Below the pieces are notes generated by a model. The model was not told where the DNA came from and ran no database searches. It saw only the letters and a program-made list of their open reading frames with translations. A DNA stretch of 64,000 bases from Hevea brasiliensis. Taxonomy: Eukaryota > Streptophyta > Magnoliopsida > Malpighiales > Euphorbiaceae. The translations under genes were made by a program, and so were the position numbers. The DNA is taken from contig NC_079496.1 of the NCBI RefSeq assembly GCF_030052815.1, forward strand, positions 11,795,100 through 11,859,099, read 5' to 3'. Shown in pieces: positions 13,282 through 25,056 of this stretch; the first letter of the stretch is position 1; each line of letters begins with the position of its first letter.

Positions 13282-15026
13282 TGTAACACCCCTGATTTTT
13301 TATATATTATTATGGGGCTTCGTGTAGGTATCCTCAATTCGCGAAAATTTGTGATTGTCCGGATCATGAATTTCCGGCGCATGGACTAGCTACCGGAAAA
13401 GTCTCAGAATTGGATCGAGGTTTTGGCTACCCCACGATTGTCAGGCATCCCGAGCGCGTTCCCGAAGTCGGAATCGGCAAAGGTAAACCCGAACCTTGTT
13501 TTTTCGTAATTTTCTAGTGCTTAAATAGGATTAAAAATCCATAAAATATTCGTGGTAGCTTAGAAAATTACGATTCTTTTTGCAATAGCTTAGTAATATT
13601 GCTAAGGACCGTGGGGCAAAGTTTTATAATTTTTAGAGCTTGTTTGGGCAGTTTTTGCAAAAATGATCAATAATAAGGACTAAATTGAAATTTTGCGTGT
13701 TGTGATGGATGATTGATTTGATGGGCCCAGGAGGGGCTGAGTGATATGATTGAACTGTTGATATATGGATTGTGAATATAGAAGTGCGTTTTTAGCCCTT
13801 TTGCAGGTTGGGTAGGTCCTAGGTATAGGGGAGACTCTGCCGGATTTTCGGCACGACTTAGGACGTATTGGGTCTTTTCTTGATTTGTATTGAGTCATTT
13901 GTATTAAATAATTGTAATATAATTGTCAGGTGAGCCGGGACGGCCTTCTTCCTCCGCCCAGCCGCCACAGTGATTGCCGTCAAGTCTGTGAGTAAAATAT
14001 TAATTTTAATTGTAATTTCGATATTATTATATGTTCAAGCATGCCCATGCATCACTTATATGCAAATATTTATGTAGTTAAACTCTAGGCACGATTTATG
14101 TTGCATTCATAACTGTTAGCGTGCCATGGATGTTGTTGTGGTAATTTGGAGCAGTGTGCGTGCGTTGGCGTGCGTGTGATGTGGTGTGGACTATGGATAG
14201 GACGGGTAGACACGGCTTGAGATCTTCGCTGGGACCCGGTCCTTCGGGGTAGACACGGCTTGAGTTCTTCGCTGGGACCCCGATTTGGTTATTAAGTGGA
14301 AGTCCGAGCTGAGTTCTTCGCTGGCACCAGGTTGGATTTAAGAGAGCTGTATAGGGGATCAGCTCCCATATATTATGATTGATGTTACAGGGTGCGTGAG
14401 TACTCCAAATTACCTTTTTGATGCTATGATGTGAATATGATGTTAATGTTGCATTTCACTCTCTGATTGCATTAGTTTGAGATAGTTTTAGTGATTATTG
14501 TTAAGATTGATATTTTACTCGAGTCGAACGCTCACTCTGTTCAAAAATTTTACAGCCACGGGAGGATATTTTGTTACGGGTTAACTTTGTTTTCTCCTTC
14601 GCAGGTGTTTATCAATATTTGTGTAATTTTAATTACTCCTAGAATTTCCGCATGTGTTAGCAGAAATTATTTGATTATGGTCTGTAATATTGTTATCATG
14701 TTGGACCTGTAAACTAAATATGCTATGCATGTTTGATGGATTGGATGAGGGAGCTGAGCTCCCATTTATTTTATGTTAATGAGTATGTGGAGGGTGAGCT
14801 GAGCTCCCCAAATGACTATATATTGTGTTTACAGGTCGGGTGAGTCAAAAACTCCCCGTTGGAAAGTCCATTTTATGGCCGGACTCTGTCCGTTTGTTTT
14901 CTTGATATTGGGCCCAAATGGGCCTTAGAGTTGGGTTAATGAACAGTTAGGCTTACTACGGGCCTCGGGGGCTTTAAGCTGGCCCAGGTCCTAGTGCCGG
15001 TCCGGCCCATAGGTTGGGTCGTGACA
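13282..15026 (+). repeat. 5' LTR
   Basis: This LTR is identical to the 3' LTR for long runs, but about 14463-14605 has many small differences and losses. It lacks about 920 bases present in the 2668-bp solo LTR, joining TATTATTATGG directly to GGCTTCGTGTAGG. It ends with GGTCGTGACA, two As and then the primer-binding site. Confidence 0.9.
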
Positions 15027-15030
15027 AATG

Positions 15031-15042
15031 TGGTATCAGAGC
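15031..15042 (+). other. Primer-binding site 1 (initiator-Met tRNA)
   Basis: TGGTATCAGAGC four bases after the 5' LTR end is complementary to the 3' end of plant initiator-Met tRNA, the usual primer of Tekay/Del elements. Confidence 0.9.
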
Positions 15043-15323
15043 CGGACTCCCTCCAGTACGAGTGGGTGCGAGGACGCCCCCAGCGGAAGCTGGTGGGTTG
15101 TAACGGACTGTGGGGACGGCGATACGTAACGCCTGCAGGTGCCGCCCGTCCCACATCGGAAATGGGAGAAGGGAATCTGGGCCATATATGTGGGGGTCAG
15201 CCTAAACTGGTCAGCGCGCTTTTGGGAGCGAAACCTCCCAAGGGACAAATCCGTGAGGCCCACGGGCCAAAGCGGACAATACTGACTGGGCTGGGCTGGG
15301 TCGTTACAATGTGGTATCAGAGC
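15043..15323 (+). other. Foreign LTR end followed by a second primer-binding site
   Basis: A GC-rich stretch of about 265 bases follows the first primer site. It contains CCCACATCGGAAATGGGAG and ends GGGCTGGGTCGTTACA at 15308, like the end of another gypsy LTR. An ATG spacer and a second TGGTATCAGAGC (15312-15323) follow. The layout LTR end, spacer, primer site is thus repeated with a different LTR end. Confidence 0.75.
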
Positions 15324-18300
15324 TTAGGCTCCAGATTCTTAGGGAATGTTGTCTAAAGTGTTGGGAAGAGTCTACTAGGAGTCACATGCGGAGTATAGGA
15401 TTCTGTTTCGTCTTTTCCTGTAATTCTTTGTTTCTAGATTCTACGTTATACCTCGGGAAATATAAGATTACCTCAGTTAGTGTCTTGATTTTCGTGGAGT
15501 ACATAGAAATGTAAAATAGAGTTAGTAGACATGTGAGGTCTATCATGAGGATACGTACTCCAAGAAATGTTATATTTTTGTCAGTATGGGTTTAAATGGT
15601 GTGCCCATTTCGTGTAAGGCACGAGTACATAAAAGTGAGTCTTAAAAGTACAGTTGCCCTAGATAAGGATGAGGATACCACTCGGCGGTCATCAATAGAT
15701 GACCCAGTCAGAATAAGTTTGTGATAATAGAAGATTCAGGAGAGATAAGAAATTAGGAGACCTAGTCTGTCAGGACGTATCGTGGTAACTATACAATGTT
15801 CTCGATGTCTGCTCTGTAAGCTGCAGATTACAGTACCGACATGAGATTATTGTGTAGAGCTGCGTGCATCCCCGTGGTGCTCCATAATGAGGGTGTTTGT
15901 GATGGCTTCTGTTTTGGTACAGTTATGCCAGAACAGAGTTCTATATTTGCAGAGGAGTTGGGAACTCCTGGCTAAGAGTCTAGAGTTAGAATATTGAAAG
16001 GTCACAGTTGGGTGATAACTAGAGTCAGTGACTCGATTACTGACATGAGCTAGAGTTACATCAAGAGTTGCCATCAGACCAGAGGTTTCGGACTAGTTGC
16101 AAAGTAAAAGTGACACTTATAGAGTGAGAATAGTATACCTTGTGTGTATCAGTATGGAATAAAGTACAACTCTACTACCTAGAGAAGGTCGAAACTATGA
16201 ATTGATGATTTATAGAGCTATGATATGATAAAAGAGTCATTAACTTGATATGGTTCTGGCAAGGTGGTAGATGTAGTACCTTTGTTGCGACAAGTTAGGA
16301 TATAGTCCTATCTTTCGTAATGGATCGAAGGTTATTACTGATAATGATGACTTATGGAATAGTGTCCCAGATGGGACTGTAGAGTGTGGTAGAGAGTAGT
16401 TGGCTCGGGTATCCTGGAGAGGATACAAGTTCCATTATAGGAATCATATATAATCAGATCACGATGGATGTAAATCCTTTGAATTGGATGACGGGTTTGG
16501 GTGCGAAATCTTAAGTTTTGGAATTGAGTAAACATGGAAAATAATAATAATAATAATAATAATAAAAATAATAATAAATAAAATTATGAGAATCGGTTCT
16601 CGAGGTAGTAAGGGTATTATGTAAGCTAAAGGATAAGAATAGAGATCATACAATAAAAGTATGATCAGTAATTTCTTTGAGTTCCTTTCTAATTTCAAAT
16701 TATTCAAAACAATAGTATAATCTAATTATAATAGTGTTAAGAGTAATAAATTAGCGAAGATAAATCAGAAGGCTAATGGATAAAGAAAGTGCAGAATGAA
16801 AGTTTGGACAATTGATTGCGGATGCAATATAATCTAAATGCTAGTGGAAGTACTAGCTAGAGTGGTCAAAGGACCAAATCGAGTAGCACGGACATATGAT
16901 AACGCGATAGAGACTCAAAGATATAGTTAGCAAGTACACTATTATGTTAGGAAAAAGAATGGAACCAGGATAGAATAGTCAAGTTCTATTTTGGGTAAGA
17001 CAAAGGAAATAAATGAAAGGACAACCTAAAGAGCGCATAATAAAAGGAACAAAGTTAAGATATAGGATAGGCTAAGTGTTATTCTTGGCAAGGAGAATGA
17101 CAAGGATGGAAAACCCAAAATGGGACCACATTAGTGAGAAAAGTGATGGAGGTATGGAATACAATAATAATGAGTAAATGTTAGAAGGTGTGCGATGGTA
17201 TTGCGGCCTACCTAAATAGGTAGAGAAAGAGAAGTTAGTAAGCAGTAAGTTGAATAAAAGTCAGTCTAAGGGATCAAATAGGTATGATGAGAGGAAAAGA
17301 ATGATAGATAATGACACATAGGTTTTAGGTTAGACTTTTGAGATAGTGAGAAGGTAGTTAGAGGTTCGTTATGGATGTCAGGCAAACATTTTTAGTGTGA
17401 TCAATAGAATCACTTTGCAGTGACGCAATAACGATGGACAATAGTAGGGGTAGAACGAAAAGTGACAAGTCTGGATTGTTATAAATCACTAGAAAGTTCA
17501 AGGATCAAATTAATGACCCTAGATAAGGGTGGAATTAGTGTTGGAAGAATCTATTAGCGAGAGAAATCTTTCAGGATTCAACAAGGGTTAAGGGCACAAT
17601 ATAAACGATGATAGATATGAATCATAGGTCGAGTATAAGTAAAGTTAATAAATTATAAAATATTATGTCAGGAAGGGCGATGGTATAGTAAAGGGTTCAT
17701 GCAGATGATACCTTATAGGTAGAGCACAATTGTGCCAGGAGATGATGAAATTTGAAGAGAAAAACTAAAAAACATAGGTTAAACATTATTATATGGACAA
17801 TCGGGCGTAGTTGAATATAGAGGATATTTGTCTTTCTTTTCAAGTTTAGCTCGTATTTTTGATTCCAGAGCGTTATATAAGGAGCAGAGACTGAGGCAAG
17901 GAGACCTAGTTATTTGAGATTTTGATAGGCACCAATTCATATACAATTTCCTGATATGAGAATGACAGTAAGTGCATACCTAGTGTTAAGTATGAAAGGA
18001 CGATCGAGTAATGACAGAGTTAAATTGAGTTAGCTACTAAGGCTTGCATGTTTTAAACTATGAGCTAGATGAAGTACTATTTATGGATGAGTTTCAATAG
18101 ATGAAATTGTTGCTGATGGGTAATTTGAGGTTGAAGTTTAGAAAGCTATGGGCAGTATATATGATTATATTAAGGAGAATGAACACGTGAAGTATCTTGT
18201 TTGGAATTAAGGCATGACACATATTTCCTACAGCCGTGTTAGTTCAGATGGAACTTATAGTTTATGGGGCTCATATTCATCCAGGATAAGCAATTTCCTA

Positions 18301-18627
18301 CTAAGGCTGGTAGGGAATGATAATGTTCTGATAGTTAAGTTGGAAAAAAGGGGGTACAAAAAAAATTTTCTCTATGGGTAATTATAAGTGTTACATAAGG
18401 TGAAGAGTGTGCTGATAGGAGTAAATCATAGGGTTAGAATTCTCGAAGTAATGAAACTAGTAATCAAGATAAGACTAAGAAATAAAAAGAAAGTTAAAGT
18501 TGATGATGGGATAGACATCTTTGAAGGAAAAGGTGTAAGGATGAGATAGAACTAAAATTAAGAAATAAGTACAGCAGGTTGAAAAGATACCAACAATACC
18601 AAAAATAGGAAAAGGGAAGTACATGAG
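15324..18627 (+). other. Non-coding internal region of the chromovirus element
   Basis: In 3.3 kb no frame on either strand shows gag, aspartic protease, reverse transcriptase or RNase H motifs. The plus strand is rich in A and G with frequent stops. A short ATA/AAT repeat lies at 16540-16578. It may be heavily decayed coding DNA or unrelated filler as in large retrotransposon derivatives; eye inspection cannot decide. Confidence 0.6.
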
Positions 18628-20123
18628 TTGATGGATCAAGGTTTAATCCTAGATCTTTCAGATGAGGGGGTATTGTTGGCTCACTTTTCAGTGAGGCCAG
18701 ACTTGAGGGACAGAGTTAGAGTTTCCCAGCACAGAGACCAACAATTGATGAAGATTATAGAAAGAGTACAGCAAGGTGAAGGTGGTGAGTTCGGATTTGC
18801 CAATGATGGCGCCCTAGTGCAAGGTTCTAGGATATGTGTGCCCGATGTGGACAATCTCAGAGATGAAATCATGCGAGAGGCACACTTACACTGTACAATG
18901 TCCACCCAGGTTCCATCAAGATGTACCATGATGTGAAAGATAGCTATTGGTGGAATGGCATGAAGAGAGACATAGCAGACTTTGTGTCCAAGTGCTTGAC
19001 TTGTCAGAAGGTGAAGTTTGAACACCAGAGACCGTCAGGGAAGCTGCAAGAGCTCCCTATCCCAGAATGGAAGTGGGAAATGATCACTATGGATTTTGTG
19101 ACTGGGTTGCCTCGTACCACGCGAGGATATGATTCGATATGGGTAATTGTAGACCGCTTGACCAAATCAGCTCACTTCTTACCTGTAAAGACTACATACT
19201 CTGTGGCACAGTATGCCCGGCTCTACATTCGAGAAATAGTCAGATTGCATGGAGTTCCGGCTTCCATAATATCTGACAGAGGGCTGATTCACTTCTCGGT
19301 TTTGGAGAAAGTTGCAGGAGGCACTTGGCACCGCTTGAACTTGATGCGGCTTTCCACCCTCGCATGCACGGGACAGTCCGAAAGGACAATCCAAACACTG
19401 GAAGACATGCTTCGCATGAGTGTTTTGGATTTTGGAGGTCAATGGGATGAGCAGCTAGCTTTGGTGGAGTTTGCCTACAACAACAGTTATCACTCCAGCA
19501 TAGAGATGGCACCCTATGAGGCACTATATAGAAGAAAGTGTAGGTCTCCTCTGTGTTGGACAGAAATGGGGGAAGCGAAGGTGCATGATGTAGATCTAGT
19601 GCAGAACACTTCAGAGATAGTTCCTTTAATCAGGGAACGATCAAACACTTTAAAAGAGGCGTAAGAGTTATGCGGACCCACGGAGGGATGTGGAGTTTGC
19701 GAAGGCGACTATGTATTCCTGAAGGTTTCTCCAATGAAGGGAGTCGTGAGATTTGGAAAGAAGGGCAAGTTGGCAGCTCGGTATATTGGACCTTTTGAGG
19801 TTACTGATAGAGTTGGAGCAGTTGCCTACCGGTTGGAGCTACCACCCAACCTTTCTCACGTTCATCCCATGTTTCACATCTCCATGCTCAGGAAATACAT
19901 TCCCGATCCTTCTCATGTACTACAGTCGGATGTAATAGAACTAAAGGAGAACTTGACATTTGAGGAGCAACCTGTAGCCATAGTGGACTACCAAGTGAGA
20001 CAGCTAAAATCAAAACAGATCCCTATGGTTAAGGTTTTGTGGAGGAGCCAGTCAGTGGAAGAGTGCACCTGGGAGTCAGAACGGGACATGCGTAGCAAGT
20101 ACCCTTATCTGTTCAATGTGTAA
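18628..20123 (+). pseudogene. Integrase and chromodomain remains of gypsy pol
   Basis: The coding order is the region before integrase (18628-18900, LAHFSVRPDLRDRVRV), the HHCC zinc region (YYWW-like SYWWNGMKRDI and CLTCQKVK), the catalytic core with first Asp in ITMDFVTGLP and second in SDRG, the GQSERTIQTLEDML block holding the Glu, and a C-terminal part ending in a chromodomain (VLWRSQSVEECTWESERDM) at 20123. Breaks: a frame change near 18900, about 35 garbled residues between second Asp and Glu (about 19275-19370) from paired indels, and a stop at 19664 with a shift before the C-terminal part. It cannot give an active integrase. Confidence 0.92.
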
Positions 20124-20185
20124 TCATGTACTTTATTCTGCCTTGTGTAAAATTCGAGGACGAATTTTCTGTAAGGGGGGAAGAA

Positions 20186-21930
20186 TGTAACACCCCTGAT
20201 TTTTTATATATTATTATGGGGCTTCGTGTAGGTATCCTCAATTCGCGAAAATTTGACAGTTGTCCGGATCTGTGAATTTCCGGCCGCATGCACTAGCTAC
20301 CGGAAAAGTCTCGACTGGATCGAGGTTTTGGCTACCCCACGATTGTCGGGCATCCCAGCGTTCAAGTCGGAATCGGCAAAGGTAAACCCGAACCTTGTTT
20401 TTTCGTAATTTTCTAGTGCTTAAATAGGATTAAAAATCCATAAAATATTCGTGGTAGCTTAGAAAATTACGATTCTTTTTGCAATAGCTTAGTAATATTG
20501 CTAAGGACCGTGGGGCAAAGTTTTATAATTTTTAGAGCTTGTTTGGGCAGTTTTTGCAAAAATGATCAATAATAAGGACTAAATTGAAATTTTGCGTGTT
20601 GTGATGGATGATTGATTTGATGGGCCCAGGAGGGGCTGAGTGATATGATTGAACTGTTGATATATGGATTGTGAATATAGAAGTGCGTTTTTAGCCCTTT
20701 TGCAGGTTGGGTAGGTCCTAGGTATAGGGGAGACTCTGCCGGATTTTCGGCACGACTTAGGACGTATTGGGTCTTTTCTTGATTTGTATTGAGTCATTTG
20801 TATTAAATAATTGTAATATAATTGTCGTGTGAGCGGACGGCCTTCTTCCTCCGCCCCACCGCCAGTGATTGCCGTCAAGTCTGTGAGTAAAATATTAATT
20901 TTAATTGTAATTTTGATATTATTATATGTTCAAGCATGCCCATGCATCACTTATATGCAAATATTTATGTAGTTAAACTCTAGGCACGATTTATGTTGCA
21001 TTCATAACTGTTAGCGTGCCATGGATGTTGTTGTGGTAATTTGGAGCAGTGTGCGTGCGTTGGCGTGCGTGTGATGTGGTGTGGACTATGGATAGGACGG
21101 GTAGACACGGCTTGAGATCTTCGCTGGGACCCGGTCCTTCGGGGTAGACACGGCTTGAGTTCTTCGCTGGGACCCCGATTTGGTTATTAAGTGGAAGTCC
21201 GAGCTGAGTTCTTCGCTGGCACCAGGTTGGATTTAAGAGAGCTGTATAGGGGATCAGCTCCCATATATTATGATTGATGTTACAGGGTGCGTGAGTACTC
21301 CAAATTACCTTTTTGATGCTATGATGTGAATATGATGTAAATGTTGCATTTCACTCTACAGGATTGCATTAGTTTCAGATAGTTATAGAGATTATAGTTA
21401 AGATTGATATTTTACTCTCTGAGTCGAACGCTCACTCCTGTTCAAAAATTTTTACAGGCCACAGGAGGATATTTTGTTCTGGGTTAACCTGCTTTTCTAC
21501 CTCGCAGGTTGTTTATCAATATTTGTGTAATTTTAATTACTCCTAGAATTTCCGCATGTGTTAGCAGAAATTATTTGATTATGGTCTGTAATATTGTTAT
21601 CATGTTGGACCTGTAAACTAAATATGCTATGCATGTTTGATGGATTGGATGAGGGAGCTGAGCTCCCATTTATTTTATGTTAATGAGTATGTGGAGGGTG
21701 AGCTGAGCTCCCCAAATGACTATATATTGTGTTTACAGGTCGGGTGAGTCAAAAACTCCCCGTTGGAAAGTCCATTTTATGGCCGGACTCTGTCCGTTTG
21801 TTTTCTTGATATTGGGCCCAAATGGGCCTTAGAGTTGGGTTAATGAACAGTTAGGCTTACTACGGGCCTCGGGGGCTTTAAGCTGGCCCAGGTCCTAGTG
21901 CCGGTCCGGCCCATAGGTTGGGTCGTGACA
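20186..21930 (+). repeat. 3' LTR
   Basis: This LTR starts TGTAACACCCCTGATTTTTT directly after the polypurine tract and ends GGTCGTGACA before ATTGT. Against the 5' LTR, differences cluster at about 20253-20370 and 20826-20875. At 21350-21480 it agrees better with the separate solo LTR than with its own 5' LTR. Confidence 0.9.
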
Positions 21931-23262
21931 ATTGTGAGATAAGGTACTGAAACACTGTCAATTGTGTGTTTCAGCTGAAGAAGACCTGGAAGGAATAAAG
22001 GACTGAGTCAAGATCTAGAGACGACTCATATCAGATCTATGCACAGTAATTTTTATTTAAATATATGATTCTTGAAAATTTGATTTTTTTTTTTAGTTAA
22101 TTATGAATTGTGTTGCCATTTATGATTGTGAATATGACTTTGGAAATTGACCAGATTTCTCACAAATTATTTGAATAAATTGTTTTGAATTGATTTTGTA
22201 TTCACACTTAGCATGACAGTATCACATTATTCCTTCTCTATTTATGGGGTTGAGATAGTTTATTTTCCTCCCTCTCTGGCTTGCCAGTTGAGGTTGAGAT
22301 CGGATGAGTACTTATTAGCTAGCTAGCCACCTCCCTTATTGATTTCGATTAGTGAGATTGTAGATTGCTTTGTTGTGGTGTACAATATGGCATTGATTGG
22401 AAATTTTGTGTCATAGCTTAAGTTGTGTATGGATTGGCAACACTGTATTTATTAAATTGTTTTATCAAAATTGTGCTATAATGAGCTTTAAAAAATTGTG
22501 AAATGTGATTGTGAGATTTTTGAATTGTGAATTGTTCATAAATGTTTTATATTATGCATTTTATATTTTGTTGTGCATCACTGAGTATTTTTATACTCAG
22601 TAATAGCTTTTTTTGCTGTCGCAAATAGAGACAAGGAAAAAGCAGCAGATTAAGCTGCTGTTTGTGGGGACTACTCAGAGACTTTTGTATGGGTATTTGA
22701 TTATACCTTTGTAACTTGTTGATGTAAATAATTTTGTAGTCATATGTACTTTTGTAACTGAGCAGTTGTATAATCATATGCAATAATATGGTCTTTTGAC
22801 TTTTTATGTCTGTGAACTAATTTGTGAATGTAATCAAATATTTTGAATGCAATGGGAATGAATTTATTTAACTGTTTTGAAAATGTTATAAACTGTGGAG
22901 ATTTGATAGATTGTATTGATTGAGTGATTTGGTGGTTGAGATTTGATGTAGTGCTATTATTGGAAGTGTTTTTCCACAGGTAAAATTTTTTATTTTTCTC
23001 AATTACTACCGGCACTCAGCCGAAATTTTTCTAGAATTTGCAGAAAAATAAAAATGGAAAAAAATTTTAACTAACTTTTAATCTTCTATTACATGTTTTT
23101 ATTACCTGCTAGAAATGCTCACCACTTTCAAAAAGTAAGAAAATAGTTTTAAAATTCCTTGCAGTGTACTTAATGAGTTATCGGTAGGTGAAGTTCGATA
23201 GTTAATTAAGTATACTACGGGATCATGTTATGCCTTACAGAGGGGTAAGATATGACATAACT

Positions 23263-23452
23263 ACTTAGGCCCATAATCAAATTGCAACCTTTCTCACCAC
23301 TTAGATTAGGCTGAATTGGTTCTATGACATAATAATACAATGATAGTTTCTCTTCCCCTACTTTTGCAATTTACATGTCAATTTACCTTTAAGGTGATTA
23401 CTTATTATTATTATTTTAATTTACTGTCATGTCTTGATTTAATCCATTTAAA

Positions 23453-23512
<60 letters not shown>

Positions 23513-25056
23513 TTGATATCAAATGATACATGCCTTAAAATTTTATTTAGAATTCCTTAATTAGTGCGACTTTTAAATTATTTTAAGGTTTCATCTTTAT
23601 TTTAGTAGAGTTATTCATCCCAATTATCATATTTTTTTTTAAAAGATCACATTTATTTGACATAGGAAATATCATCTAATTTAGACTTAATCGAATATGA
23701 TGATCTTCACATCTTCCTCACCCAAAGCTTGCCCCACAAGGCAATTTTACTACATCTTCATTAAGGGGAATTCGTTCCATTGGCTCTTCCTTATCATCCG
23801 TAGCCCACATATCGTTTGGAAGACACAAGGAACTGAACGAAGTCAATACCAGAGAAGGCAAAATGGTAAATGTAGCGAGCAACCAAAGCAATAATGGCAG
23901 CAATTCAGAGAGTGACAACATGCATCGGGGTGGAGGTTCCAATCTTCTCACGCCAACGGCTGAATAGAAAATAAACAACCCAAAGAAGACGGTGAATCAG
24001 AGAGCATTGGTTAGGTAAAGAGGAAGAGGCAGTGCATCGGAAGGCTTCTAGTTCTAGGTACTCTCACCCCCCACCGCTTTTTCCGAGATATAAGGGGGCT
24101 TAAAAGGGCTAAAATGGTAAATGAATTTTAAAATATTATAATTATAGACGATTTTGTTTAAGAAAATATTTTTTTATATATTGTTAATGTATAATTTGCT
24201 TTACATTTCATCTAAAATTTATTAATGGTATTCATAATTAGGGGAGAGAAATATTCTTTAGTATCCTAAGTAAAGCAAGAATAAAGGAGAAATAAAAAAG
24301 AAGGAAAATTTAGGGGTAAATCAGTAATTATAAAATTATATTTTAATCTTTTAATTGATAATTAAATTATTTTTTATATAAAAAAAATTTAGGTGAAAAA
24401 AATACTTTTCCTAGTCTGTAATTAGGGTATACTATTAAGCTCATCAAAAGATTATAACTCTCACTAATTAGTTTCAAATGATTAAATTAATTGGATGGAT
24501 GACTCACTCTACTCAGTACTCACTAGTTAATAAGAAATTTTAAAATAATAGAATGTCAAATATTTTAAAGTGTTATGGTAACACATAAATTTAAAGATTA
24601 AATAAGGATTATGAAAAAAATTAAAATATAATCATTTAAAATTTTTAAAGTATATTTTTTAAATATTTTATTGTTTGAAGTAAAATAAATCATTAATATT
24701 TTATTAAAACTTAATGTTCAAAAATAAAATCTCAACCAGAACGGAACATAATAAAAGCCAAAAGAGAATCTCACGTCCTTATCAAGTGGGTGGGTTCCCG
24801 AGACGCTGGAGGATCTGAATCGTTATACTACCTCAATTGGGTTGTATCCCACGTGGCAATGAAGGGGTGTTGCCATGTACTGACCTGAAAAAGGTGTCCA
24901 ATTTTGTAGATATCTTTTTGAGTTGTGTATCCATGAATCGGTGATGGATTAACTTCTAATCGTTGATTTCCAGTTTAGTTTTTCATCTCTCAGAAACGAA
25001 TAGAATCAAATCTTCTGTAACATTGGAGGGGAGAAGACAAACTTACATTAATAGCA
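23263..25056. other. Intergenic: (AAT)n tract and a possible gene relic
   Basis: An (AAT)n microsatellite of about 55 bases lies at 23456-23511. The minus strand of about 23700-24060 has membrane-protein-like composition split over two frames (one hydrophobic, with a stretch LLPLLLWLLATF; the other containing ALVARYIYHFAFSGIDF). That suggests a frameshifted relic of a membrane protein I cannot name. The rest is AT-rich. The last 250 bases are the upstream region of the next gene, with no clear TATA box. Confidence 0.4.

Larger units (their letters stand above)
13282..21930 (+). mobile_element. Non-autonomous Ty3/gypsy chromovirus element, 8649 bp
   Basis: Perfect 5-base duplication ATTGT (13277-13281, 21931-21935) flanks two LTRs of 1745 bases each (13282-15026 and 20186-21930). 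The primer-binding site TGGTATCAGAGC (15031-15042) matches the 3' end of initiator-Met tRNA. A polypurine tract (GTAAGGGGGGAAGAA, 20171-20185) precedes the 3' LTR. Only the 3' end of pol is recognisable (18628-20123); gag, protease, reverse transcriptase and RNase H were not found in 15324-18600. It cannot encode its own machinery and would have depended on related elements. Chromodomain, primer and large LTRs point to the Tekay/Del group. Confidence 0.9.
8509..23257 (+). mobile_element. Old Ty3/gypsy solo LTR, split by two later insertions
   Basis: The 5-base duplication TAACT flanks the whole nest (8504-8508 and 23258-23262). The outer sequence begins AGTAACACCCC (a TG start mutated to AG) and ends GATATGACA, the same termini as the inner elements. 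Removing the two inner insertions with one copy of each target duplication leaves three pieces (8509-8578, 11247-13281, 21936-23257), about 3.4 kb in total. These have no coding frame, as expected for one large LTR of a Tekay/Del-like chromovirus. The last piece has poly(A)/R-like AT-rich sequence near 22560-22760. Solo LTR is the simplest reading; a non-coding deletion derivative is the alternative. Its family differs from the inner ones but shares both ends. Confidence 0.7.

Noticed and set aside
13680..13898. 72-codon minus frame, recurring at 9899 and 20579
   Set aside because: The three copies are the same piece of LTR; recurrence is due to the transposon, not a gene family.
14974..15356. 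Overlapping frames after the 5' LTR that could suggest a leader protein
   Set aside because: They fall in the LTR end and duplicated primer-site segment; GC-rich sequence explains the open frames.
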